A DNA stretch of 64,000 bases from positions 1 through 64,000 of the forward strand of contig JARKPO010000082.1 in assembly GCA_029975215.1 (NCBI GenBank). Direction: 5' to 3'. A program made the translations under genes and the position numbers. The notes below the pieces were generated by a model, which searched no databases, was not told where the DNA came from, and saw only the letters and a list, made by a program, of their open reading frames with translations. Position 1 is the stretch's first letter, and every line of letters starts with the position of its first letter. Origin of the DNA: Levilinea sp. Lineage in GTDB: Bacteria; Chloroflexota; Anaerolineae; Anaerolineales; Anaerolineaceae. Shown one piece after another: positions 10,401 through 16,507 of the stretch.

Positions 10401-10483
10401 TGCTGCCCGCCCACGCGTATCAACTGTATTTCCCTGAGATCGAAGCCTCTTCAGGCGGCAGCATCCTGGAAATCAAGCCGTAA
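4496..10483 (+). CDS. Alpha-2-macroglobulin-like lipoprotein lacking the thioester
   Basis: A very large surface lipoprotein of 1995 residues. The ATG at 4496 has a GAGGAG site just upstream; an in-frame ATG at 4484 has none. The signal peptide ends in the lipobox ISLAC and is followed by a Pro/Ala-rich tether. Macroglobulin landmarks are in order: N-terminal beta domains, TDRPIYRPGQEVFFRS near residue 708, AVVDKAVLAL near 1205, DTALWEGSLRTDASGQASL near 1280, and an alpha-helical thioester-type domain with GGWDWSGDRDESDPF near 1548. Family members trap proteases after bait cleavage, often through a CxEQ thioester. Here the matching place (near 8985-9010) reads DSPEAVLSRLLPNV, with no Cys and no Gln, so covalent trapping is not expected. 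E. coli YfaS shows that thioester-less forms exist. No pbpC partner lies next to it. Confidence 0.9.
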   Translation: MKPSTFSRPTRAWAAFFSIVVIISLACALPGFSRPTPTAAPAAQAPQAAPTLLPTAAPQASPTPLPPMPPVVAEIVPSPSDALPLKSALTLYFSQDMQPESVLSAVTLDPPIAGSFKWLDPATLSFIPTEALPPFTSLTLTVAAGAQAANGLSLTEPFSAAYRTTAPLQVVQQLPPPYSTGISPQSAVSITFNQPIVPLGQPTEDLPPAFTLSPAVEGRGEWLNTDTYVFYPNPALSGGVQYTATLTPQFTALAGVPFSGDAVQWNFTPAPPKLMQIAPASSSPLFLDQIFTLGFNQPMNPSSLEEKVSLRGPDGSAFPLKFTWSENNSRVEIQPTVLLPRSTAVTFALEPGVLSAGGVVMEDSFSQPYTSSGNLSFSLSSPRPGESLMLYGGYSSVNIQSNLPLARQDIASKITIQPAIDDLNLSLYNQHQFISLSGYFQPQTSYTITFDASLRDAYDQPLGQNQTLTFFTAPVSPTLRIPSIYIGSGVLFLPAAQKTLSVEAVNLKNASFSVTPITLEEMINLTLRHTPGQQTSLSAPAVTWTAPINAPADRYQMFDVALTPSGDALGTGLYWLDLGSPELSENAGFLHPVALAVANVHLTLKRSATQVTVWATDLTTNTPIPNLNVQLWDFNLQSLGTAVTDSQGIAQWEVPSTSSIESTLFALSGTPGASDFGIAYSGWSYGISGWQFGYENTLEKTGLSAYLYTDRPIYRPGQEVFFRSILYRKDNGRYTPPDIPSVTLSILRGEYYDYEQSDAQLASIPIPLDSFGAGSASYTLPEDLQPGRYTLSITSPEEVSSSVAITVAEYRKPEVELSAAFASPDITAGQPLQAEVKLRYYFGTPAAGVNVNWSLYAQRDHFALPGGYVTGKTYREASAFNTAPYSPLGSFLTSGAGLTDVEGLLKVTLSPEELADLLDPEMRYILTLEATIADESNLPVSTRAQVTHHPQSVYAAVRPDAWNAVAGQESGFSVLTVDLKGQPAGSRKLQAVFSPARWEFGQSPDRDWQLVVSPAVSTADFVTDSAGRARLAFTPPTPGTYLLQIRGEAAPVDVFQWVVGGSGALWPRLPDQRLELRSDAEVYTPGQSARVLIPNPFSGPALAWVTVERAKIMRSQIITIDGASQEFSLTLTPEDAPNVYVAVTLLGRDSSGLLDFRQGLIELRVDPKDLLLSLTLTADPPRAAPGSPVNLMLKAVDAQGQPVQGEFSVAVVDKAVLALAEPNAQPITQAFYKPQPLGVLTSIPLTAYANRFKPVALGRGGGGGAGDMGPGSVREKFQDTALWEGSLRTDASGQASLRLTLPDNLTTWVATARGLDAAHRVGESEAEIVTSKDLLIRPVLPRFVIAGDHLELAAVVHNNTNRELAPEVSLTAAGFALDDPAKASRRVQVGPGERLRLAWWGTVQDVAELDLLFSAAAENLSDSVRPESGTLPVNQYTASQTFAAAGTLAEAGERVETLSLPRSYRVTSGELRLELTPSLVSTLLSSLDVLTNQTLPGDSPEAVLSRLLPNVTTYQTLSTVGLDMASLQRRLQNQLRPDLTRLLDHQNPDGGWDWSGDRDESDPFLSAYAYYTLIQAQSAGFTIPSYNLDNAYAYISGVSQQPLPELTARNSVQEELHVFLNFVLWETRGEVSPHVDALIERRANLAPWAKAMLIPCLVLPQQDEQRQTLLSDLETLAVRSATGAHWEAPAPNGWTLTSPHFNTALAVYTLSRFKPDSVVLEDAVRYLVANRRPQGIWSSPYETAWILLALNQYVLATNDVNAEFAFSAAFNQTPVLAGQAAAGQIPAPVSANLPLSQISANSSNQLSIQRQAGTGRLYYRAYLQVNRPAAEVPPVRRGLSISRQVFLTGQDCRASACQPVTSVIIGPQPSTIYVRLTLTLPTEMNYLVVEDFAPAGAEIVNPALKTAQQGVTYSYTQNPPSLEEGWGWWWFSQPQVYDNRIRWTARELPPGTYQLTYRLSPYLPGEFRVLPAHAYQLYFPEIEASSGGSILEIKP

Positions 10484-10509
10484 ACGGCCTTCCACCAGAC
10501 TTTATCACC

Positions 10510-10545
10510 CGCGGCGTCCGAACCCCTGGACGCCGCGGTTTTTCC
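10510..10545 (+). terminator. Rho-independent terminator after the macroglobulin gene
   Basis: A 10-bp GC-rich stem (CGCGGCGTCC with GGACGCCGCG), an 8-base loop and a GTTTTT tail, starting 26 bases after the stop codon. Confidence 0.85.
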
Positions 10546-10568
10546 GCCAGAGGTGACAAACATCAGGC

Positions 10569-10609
10569 TTGATTCGTCAATTTCCATGTAATATACTAGT
10601 GATATATCA
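10569..10609 (+). promoter_or_regulatory. Promoter with a palindromic operator before the GntR gene
   Basis: TTGATT (10569-10574) and TATACT (10592-10597) are spaced by 17 bases. The perfect palindrome TGATATATCA (10600-10609) directly follows the -10 box and covers the likely start site. This placement suits autorepression by the GntR protein encoded 24 bases downstream. The promoter is well supported; the operator is inference. Confidence 0.6.
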
Positions 10610-10632
10610 GTCTCAAACTCCGGTAACAGCCC

Positions 10633-11334
10633 ATGCCTTCCAACCGCGACCCCCTCCTCTCTGCCCAGGCGTATCAACGCATCAAAAACGCTGTGGTCAC
10701 CTGTGAACTCGACCCCGGACAGCACATTGTCCAGGCCGACCTGGCCCAGCGCTTCCAATTGGGCATCACCCCCATCCGCGAAGCCCTACGCCAGCTGGCC
10801 CAAGAGGGCTTTGTTCAGCCCGTCCCCCGCCTGGGCTACATCGTGGCTCCCATCACCGCCCAAGACGTGCTCGAAATCTACGAAATGCGCCTGATCCTGG
10901 AAAGCGCCGCTGTGCGCCTGGCTGCTCTGCGCGCCGCCCCCACCGCCCTGGATGAAATCTCACAATCGGCCCACTTCACCTACACCTTCAAAGACCGTCA
11001 GTCCTATTCCGACTTTCTGCACCGCAACGCCGAGTTCCACCACGCCATCGCTGCCGCCGCGGGCAACCAGCGCCTGGCTGAGCAAGTGGGCCGCACCCTG
11101 GACGCGCTCAACCGCGTCTTTCACCTGGGACTCGACCTGCGCGACAGCGCCGAGGAGATGCGCCGCGACCATATCGCCCTGGCCCAGGCCCTTTTACAGC
11201 GCGACGCAGATCAGGCCGTCCGCCACATTCAATCCGAAATCGAACGCTCGCAGGTGCGTGTCCTCGAGGCCCTGCGCCGCGGCCCCAGCGCCGCCCCAAT
11301 CGCTAACCACCATCTGCTTTCCCCTCACGCTTAG
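10633..11334 (+). CDS. GntR-family transcriptional regulator, FadR/FCD subfamily
   Basis: A DNA-binding regulator of 233 residues. Residues 10-75 form the GntR winged helix, with YQRIKNAVVTCELDPGQHI and the recognition region ITPIREALRQLAQEGFV. The C-terminal helical FCD effector domain starts with DVLEIYEMRLILESAAVRLAA and has the usual His/Asp-rich metal and ligand positions (FHHAIAAAAGN, RRDHIALAQAL). FCD regulators usually bind small organic acids. The gene is 11 bases from the aminotransferase gene, so the two probably form one unit and the effector may relate to that enzyme. The ligand cannot be told from sequence. Confidence 0.9.
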   Translation: MPSNRDPLLSAQAYQRIKNAVVTCELDPGQHIVQADLAQRFQLGITPIREALRQLAQEGFVQPVPRLGYIVAPITAQDVLEIYEMRLILESAAVRLAALRAAPTALDEISQSAHFTYTFKDRQSYSDFLHRNAEFHHAIAAAAGNQRLAEQVGRTLDALNRVFHLGLDLRDSAEEMRRDHIALAQALLQRDADQAVRHIQSEIERSQVRVLEALRRGPSAAPIANHHLLSPHA

Positions 11335-11345
11335 GAGTCTTGCCC

Positions 11346-12797
11346 ATGACCTCTGCCTCCGATTGTCAATCCAGTCTGTCTGCCGATGCCTGTCCCCAGG
11401 CCAAAGCCGAATTCCTGCGGGCCTTCCCCCAGTTTGCCAGCACCCGCGTGCTGGATGAGCTGCGCGCCGTGGAATACGCGCGCCTGGATCGTTTGGGGCA
11501 CATCTACCTGGATTACACCGGCGGCGGCCTGTACGCCGATTCACAGGTGCAGGCGCATAAAGACCTGCTCCTCAACCATGTCTTTGGCAACCCTCATTCC
11601 TCCAACCCCACCTCGCTCTCCATGACCCACCATGTGGAGCAGGCGCGAGCCTACGTGCTGGAATTTTTCAACGCCGATCCGCAGGAATACGTGTGCATCT
11701 TCACCCAAAATGCCAGCGGCGCCCTGCGCCTGGTGGGCGAATCCTACCCCTTTGCCCCGGGCGGCCACTACATGCTCAGCTTTGATAATCACAACTCCGT
11801 CAACGGCATTCGTGAATTTGCCCGAGCCAAGGGCGCTCAGGTTACCTATATTCCCGTGCTGCCGCCCGATCTGCGCATGGATGAACAACGCCTTTTCGAA
11901 GGGCTGGAAATGTCCGGCGGTGAAGGCCGCCGCCTGCTGGCCTACCCGGCCCAATCCAACTTTTCCGGCGTGCAGCACCCCCTGGAATGGATCGCCCTGG
12001 CCCAATCGAAAGGCTGGGATGTGCTCCTGGATGCGGCAGCTTATGTCCCCTCCAACCGCCTGGATCTCTCGCAGGTGCACCCCGATTTTGTCAGCATGTC
12101 GTTTTACAAGATCTTCGGCTACCCCACCGGCGTCGGCGCGCTCATCGCCCGCCGTCAGGCCCTCACCAAGCTGCGCCGCCCCTGGTTCGCAGGCGGCACC
12201 ATCACCGTGGCCTCGGTACAGGGCGACCGCTACTTCTTACATGAGGGCGCCGAGGCCTTCGAAGACGGCACGTTGGATTACCTCAGCCTGCCGGCGGTTG
12301 AAATTGGCCTGCGCCACATCGCTTCCATCGGCTATGACACCATCCACACCCGCGTGGCCTGCCTGACCCAATGGCTGCTCCAACAGCTCACCGCCCTGCG
12401 CCACTCCAACGGAACCCCTATGGTTAAAATCTACGGACCGGTGACTGGCGACCGCCGCGGTGGAACCATCGCCCTGAACTTCTTTGACCCCTGCGGTCAT
12501 TTTGTGGACCACCGCCGGGTAGAAGCCTGCGCCAATCAGGTCAACATCTCCCTGCGTACGGGCTGCTTCTGCAACCCTGGCGGCGGTGAAGTAGCTTTGG
12601 GCCTTTCGGCCAACGAGCTGACCACCTGCTTCACCGGCCATCAGCGCATGACCATTGATGACTTCCGCCGCTGCATTGACGACCACAGCACCGGCGCAGT
12701 GCGCGTGTCGGTCGGCCTGGCCTCCACCTTTGAGGATGTCTACGCCCTGATTACCTTCGCCCGCGGGCTCACAGACCGCAGCGCCGACTGCGTTTAG
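11346..12797 (+). CDS. Class V aminotransferase, MOCOS (molybdenum cofactor sulfurase) N-terminal type
   Basis: PLP-dependent enzyme of 483 residues, ATG at 11346 with AGGAG 8 bases upstream. The PLP lysine lies in SFYKIFGYPTGVGAL and a reactive-cysteine segment reads RTGCFCNPGGGE. Both are characteristic of the NifS-like domain of molybdenum cofactor sulfurases, which move sulfur from cysteine to a Mo cofactor. The C-terminal MOSC domain of eukaryotic MOCOS is missing, so a separate acceptor would be needed. It may instead be another class V lyase or desulfurase. It is probably co-transcribed with the GntR regulator. Its stop codon overlaps the stop of the convergent PhaR-like gene by 4 bases. 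Confidence 0.85.
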   Translation: MTSASDCQSSLSADACPQAKAEFLRAFPQFASTRVLDELRAVEYARLDRLGHIYLDYTGGGLYADSQVQAHKDLLLNHVFGNPHSSNPTSLSMTHHVEQARAYVLEFFNADPQEYVCIFTQNASGALRLVGESYPFAPGGHYMLSFDNHNSVNGIREFARAKGAQVTYIPVLPPDLRMDEQRLFEGLEMSGGEGRRLLAYPAQSNFSGVQHPLEWIALAQSKGWDVLLDAAAYVPSNRLDLSQVHPDFVSMSFYKIFGYPTGVGALIARRQALTKLRRPWFAGGTITVASVQGDRYFLHEGAEAFEDGTLDYLSLPAVEIGLRHIASIGYDTIHTRVACLTQWLLQQLTALRHSNGTPMVKIYGPVTGDRRGGTIALNFFDPCGHFVDHRRVEACANQVNISLRTGCFCNPGGGEVALGLSANELTTCFTGHQRMTIDDFRRCIDDHSTGAVRVSVGLASTFEDVYALITFARGLTDRSADCV

Positions 12798-13309
12798 CTT
12801 TCAGTCGCCCCCGCGGAACGGGCGCGCAGTGCCTCCAGTTCTTTTTGCAGGGCCTCTACCTGCGCCGCCAGATCAGCCACCTCTTGCGGCGCAGCTGCTT
12901 CTGGCTTTTCTTCTCTGGCCAGCAACAGCGTCTCCAGCCGCTCGCGTTCCTCCGGGCTGATCTGCCCGCGCGCTTCCAGGGCCGCCAGCCGCCGCCGGAT
13001 TTCACCCTCAGCGTGTTCCACCGGTGCGCCAAAGGCGCGCAGTCCTTCTTTAATATCCGAGATCGTGCGGCTGCCTACCCGGATCATGCGCTCCAGCGCC
13101 GCCGGTGAGAAGATCCCCCCGCTTTGCTTCTCCTGTTCAAACAGGATTTGCAGCAGAGTCAGCGTGGTCAGATCCGCCCCGCTGGCGTGATCCACCACCT
13201 GTACCTCTTCACCAGCGCGGATCATGGCCTGCAGGGCTTCCAGGGTCACATAGGCGTTATCCTGGGTATCGTAGAGCTTACGGTTGGCATATCGTTTGAT
13301 CACACGCAT
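12794..13309 (-). CDS. PhaR-like polyhydroxyalkanoate regulator
   Basis: 171 residues. The first 60 match the PHB/PHA accumulation regulator DNA-binding domain (start MRVIKRYANRKLYDT, then AYVTLEALQAMIRAG and LTTLTLLQILFEQE). In other bacteria PhaR represses phasin genes and binds PHA granules. The C-terminal half is charged, heptad-like and probably coiled coil (EERERLETLLLAREEK, LAAQVEALQKELEALRARS). It lies 6 bases after the phasin-like gene on the same strand, the classic phasin/PhaR pairing. No PHA synthase is in the window. Confidence 0.82.
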   Translation of the reverse strand: MRVIKRYANRKLYDTQDNAYVTLEALQAMIRAGEEVQVVDHASGADLTTLTLLQILFEQEKQSGGIFSPAALERMIRVGSRTISDIKEGLRAFGAPVEHAEGEIRRRLAALEARGQISPEERERLETLLLAREEKPEAAAPQEVADLAAQVEALQKELEALRARSAGATES

Positions 13310-13315
13310 CGTGGC

Positions 13316-13690
13316 CTACTCGCCCTTGCCCTGAGCCGCCTTCAGCGCCTCAATCTGGCGGGTCAATTCAGCCACCTTCGCCTGCAAATCGGCCAGGTCC
13401 GCCGGGCTGACAGCCGGGGTCTGATCTTTGCGCTCAGCGGCTTCGCGGCGTTCGCGCAGGATTTTTTCACGCCGCTCCAACACCTCGCGCATCAGCCGGC
13501 GTGCGTCATTCTCGGCCATCTCCCCGCGTTCGATCATCCGCCCCATAAAGGAAGTGATCTCTTCTTCGGCCACAGCCGCCGCCCCCACCGAGGCCAGCAA
13601 AATCTTGCGCGAAAGCTCCCAAAAGGTCTTGGCGCTTTCCCCTGCCTTGCAGTCCGCCGATTCAGCGGTTTTTTCTCGCGTTCCGTCCAT
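13316..13690 (-). CDS. Phasin-like granule-associated protein
   Basis: 124 residues from an ATG whose start base is 13690, preceded by a clear AAGGAGA site. A longer frame reaches 13813 but has no ribosome site. The centre (FWELSRKILLASVGAAAVAEEEITSF) and the long charged helix with a terminal heptad stretch (LQAKVAELTRQIEALKAAQ) resemble the PhaF/PhaI-type granule-associated family. Such proteins coat polyhydroxyalkanoate granules. It shares its C-terminal heptad style with the PhaR-like neighbour, which suggests pairing. Assignment is by general resemblance and context. Confidence 0.65.
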   Translation of the reverse strand: MDGTREKTAESADCKAGESAKTFWELSRKILLASVGAAAVAEEEITSFMGRMIERGEMAENDARRLMREVLERREKILRERREAAERKDQTPAVSPADLADLQAKVAELTRQIEALKAAQGKGE

Positions 13691-13874
13691 TTTCCATCTC
13701 CTTCTGCCGTTCAGACAGTACCATTTGAGACCATAACGCAGCGCGTCATCATCAATATCATAACGCGCCGCGTCAAGAAAGTCAAGCCCCTGATTCCTTG
13801 ACCCCAAATGCATCGTGCAGGAAAATTGTCATGGTTTTAGGAAAAAGTACTGTTGATCTTAGGATGGTTTACAC

Positions 13875-13903
13875 ATGACAAATGTCCCTTCGTGTTGTAT
13901 AAG
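13875..13903 (+). promoter_or_regulatory. Candidate promoter of the hydrogenase operon
   Basis: ATGACA (13875-13880) and TATAAG (13898-13903) are spaced by 17 bases in an AT-rich stretch, 48 bases before the first hydrogenase gene. The -35 box is imperfect. I see no FNR-type palindrome. Confidence 0.45.
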
Positions 13904-13950
13904 CAACATAGGTTTCAAGGGAATCCCATCATCCACCAAGGAGGCCTTCC

Positions 13951-14445
13951 ATGATGTATTTATTGATCGTGGCGGCGCTTTTGGTGTGCGCCATTCAGGC
14001 GGTTCGCTCAGCCCGTTTGCTCTCCTCAGCCTTATGGTTGGCGGGGGCCAGCGCCCTGACGGCCCTTTTCATGTATTTGCTTGGCGCCCCCGAAGTCGCT
14101 GTCATCGAACTGAGCGTTGGCGCAGGTCTGGTCACCGTCCTCTTTGTCTTCGCCATCAATATCGCCGGTGAAGAAGAGGGCTTATCCGGCTCCCCCCTGC
14201 CTGCCCCACTCGCCATCGCCCTCATTTTGATCGTCGTTGTTTTGATCGGCTGGCTCACTCTTCCCGCCCTCAACATCGAACTGCCCATGCTCGTCCCCAT
14301 GAACCTCTCTTCTATCATTTGGGGCAGCCGTGCCATTGACGTCCTCTTGCAGATTGTCCTCATCTTCGCAGGCACCCTGGGCATGCTCGGCATGTTAGGC
14401 GAATCCAAACCCGCCAAGCCGCATCACAAGGAGGCCCAGGAATGA
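13951..14445 (+). CDS. Hydrogenase membrane subunit, MbhD (DUF4040)/NuoJ-like
   Basis: Membrane protein of 164 residues with about five helices, first gene of the hydrogenase operon, with a strong AAGGAGG site. The segment LGAPEVAVIELSVGAGLVTVLF is the DUF4040 motif seen in MbhD of membrane-bound hydrogenases and in MnhA/B of Mrp antiporters. The C-terminal half (IIWGSRAIDVLLQIVLIFAG) looks NuoJ-like. It should form part of the ion-translocating membrane arm. Its stop overlaps the next start by 4 bases. Confidence 0.8.
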   Translation: MMYLLIVAALLVCAIQAVRSARLLSSALWLAGASALTALFMYLLGAPEVAVIELSVGAGLVTVLFVFAINIAGEEEGLSGSPLPAPLAIALILIVVVLIGWLTLPALNIELPMLVPMNLSSIIWGSRAIDVLLQIVLIFAGTLGMLGMLGESKPAKPHHKEAQE

Positions 14446-14753
14446 ACCTCTCTCCTTCCTTATTGGCGATCATCGCCATTTTGGGCCTTTTGGCTGTCGG
14501 CTTCTACGCTCTGCTCGCTTCCCGCAATCTGATCAAAGTCATCGTTGGCCTGCAGATCCTGGTCAAAGGCTCCATGCTGGCCTTTGTGCTGGCGGGGCGT
14601 CTGGTGGGCAATGTCACCCTCGGCCAAAGCCTGGCCCTCACGGTCATCGTGGTGGATACCATCGTCGCCGTGATCGGCCTGGCCATCTCCGTTCAGATCC
14701 GCCGCCACTTCGGCACCCTGGACGTTAAAGCCCTCACCACCCTGCGGAGATAA
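14442..14753 (+). CDS. Hydrogenase membrane subunit, NuoK/MnhC-like
   Basis: 103 residues, three membrane helices, as in NuoK, MnhC and MbhG. Landmarks are GFYALLASRNLIKVIVGLQIL, a glutamine-and-lysine version of the NuoK helix 2, and TVIVVDTIVAVIGLAISVQI, the usual third helix with an acidic residue. It is translationally coupled to the gene before it and lies 2 bases from the NuoL-like gene. It should help form the proton or sodium path. Confidence 0.86.
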   Translation: MNLSPSLLAIIAILGLLAVGFYALLASRNLIKVIVGLQILVKGSMLAFVLAGRLVGNVTLGQSLALTVIVVDTIVAVIGLAISVQIRRHFGTLDVKALTTLRR

Positions 14754-14755
14754 CC

Positions 14756-16504
14756 ATGGCGGCCACCTTCATCTTACTTTCTATTGGCATTCCCTGGCTG
14801 GGTGCTTTGCTGGTCTGGTGGATCGGCGACCGGCACCCCAAACTCCAACACACCCTGGCGGTGGTCTTCTCGGTTTTGGCGGGGGCTGCGGCTCTGGTCC
14901 TCATTCCCAACGCCGCCACCGCTGCCGCCGTCACCTTCCCAGTGGGCGGGCTGTTCGGCGACTTCACCTTCGTCCCCGACGGCCTGGGCGTCTTCCTGGC
15001 CGCTGTGGCCACCGTGGTCGGCTCGCTGGCCGTGATCTTCTCGGTCAACTACATGCACGGCGAACCCCAGTTGGGCCGCTACTACGCCATGGTGCTCTTC
15101 TTCATCGGCGCGATGGTCGGTCTGGTGCTCACCAGCAACCTGCTGCTCGTCTTCGTCTTCTGGGAAATCACCGCGCTGTGCTCCTACGCCCTCATCTCCT
15201 TCCACAACGATGATCCTAAAGCGGTCAAAGGCGGCATCAAAGCCCTCATCATCACCCAAATCGGCGGTGTGGGCCTGCTGGCGGGCGCGCTGCTGGTCTA
15301 CAGCTATTTCGGCACCTACGACCTAAACTATTTCATCGCCAACGCTGGTACTTTGCCCGCGGGTGTGCTGGCCGCCGCCGCTTTCGGCTTCCTCATCGCC
15401 GCCGCCGCCAAATCGGCCCAGTTCCCCTTCCAAACCTGGCTCCCCGATGCGATGGAAGCCCCCACCCCCATCAGCGCCCTCATCCATGCGGCCACCATGG
15501 TCAACGCCGGTGTCTATCTGCTGGCGCGTTTTTATCCGGCCTTTAAGGATGTTCCCGGCTGGACCACCGCTGTGGTGATCGTGGGCATGCTGTCGGCCCT
15601 TCTGGCTGCGCTCATGGCTTGCGTGGCCACCGATCTGAAGCGCGTTCTGGCCTACTCCACCGTCTCCCAACTGGGCTTCATGGTCTACGCCATCGGCGCG
15701 GGCGGCGTCTTTGCCAGCCAGTTCCACCTCTTCAGCCACTCGGTCTTCAAAGCCCTGCTCTTCCTGGGTGCAGGCGCGGTCATCCACGCCGTGGGCACCC
15801 GCGACATGCGCCAGATGGGCGCGCTGGGCAAGCAAATGCCCTTCGTACGCGCCGTGTTTGTCATCGGCGCCCTGGCGTTGGCTGGTTTGCCCATCCTCAA
15901 CGGCTTCTGGAGCAAAGAGCTGGTGCTGGAAGCCGGTCTGCACGGTGGCCCTATTTGGGCTTTCGTGGTGATGGTGTTTGTCGCTGGCCTCACCGCCTTC
16001 TACACCTTCCGCTGCGTCTATCTGGTCTTCTACGGCGAAGCCCGCTCGCATCTCCACGGGCACGACGCCCAAACTGCCATGAAGGTCTCCCTGGGGCTGC
16101 TGGCCCTGGGCACCCTCACCACCTGGCTGCTGGTAGGCCCCTTTGGCAAACTGCTGCACGACACCCTGCCTGCCCATGAAATTCACGCCCTGCCGTTGGG
16201 CGAGCTGGCCGTGGAGATCTTCACCGCCCCGGCCACCTACATCGCCCTGGCGGTCATCGCCGTGGGCTTGCTGTGCTGGTGGATGCGCGACCGCCTCTCC
16301 GGAGCAGCCTCGGCGCTGGCGGGCATCTCCCGCGCTGCTGCAGATTCCTTTGGCTTTGAAGCCATCAACCGCGGCATCGTTTCCGCCACCCAAAACTCCG
16401 CCGAAGCCCTGCGCGTCACCCAGACCGGTCTACTCAACTGGAACGTCCTGGGCATCCTGGCCGGACTGGTCATTGTCATCGCCATTCTGGCCTTTGGAGC
16501 GTAA
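14756..16504 (+). CDS. Hydrogenase antiporter-like subunit, NuoL/MnhA-like
   Basis: Large membrane protein of 582 residues with about 14-16 helices. It contains the proton-antiporter core: a glutamate in VFVFWEITALCSYALI, lysines in KALIITQIGG and AAAKSAQFPFQTWLPDAM, the APTPISALIHAATMVNAG motif and a histidine in HLFSHSVFKALLF. It is shorter than complex I NuoL at the C-terminus, so a long lateral helix is not evident. One of two antiporter-like pumps in the operon, driven by electron flow to the [NiFe] site. Confidence 0.92.
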   Translation: MAATFILLSIGIPWLGALLVWWIGDRHPKLQHTLAVVFSVLAGAAALVLIPNAATAAAVTFPVGGLFGDFTFVPDGLGVFLAAVATVVGSLAVIFSVNYMHGEPQLGRYYAMVLFFIGAMVGLVLTSNLLLVFVFWEITALCSYALISFHNDDPKAVKGGIKALIITQIGGVGLLAGALLVYSYFGTYDLNYFIANAGTLPAGVLAAAAFGFLIAAAAKSAQFPFQTWLPDAMEAPTPISALIHAATMVNAGVYLLARFYPAFKDVPGWTTAVVIVGMLSALLAALMACVATDLKRVLAYSTVSQLGFMVYAIGAGGVFASQFHLFSHSVFKALLFLGAGAVIHAVGTRDMRQMGALGKQMPFVRAVFVIGALALAGLPILNGFWSKELVLEAGLHGGPIWAFVVMVFVAGLTAFYTFRCVYLVFYGEARSHLHGHDAQTAMKVSLGLLALGTLTTWLLVGPFGKLLHDTLPAHEIHALPLGELAVEIFTAPATYIALAVIAVGLLCWWMRDRLSGAASALAGISRAAADSFGFEAINRGIVSATQNSAEALRVTQTGLLNWNVLGILAGLVIVIAILAFGA

Positions 16505-16507
16505 TCC

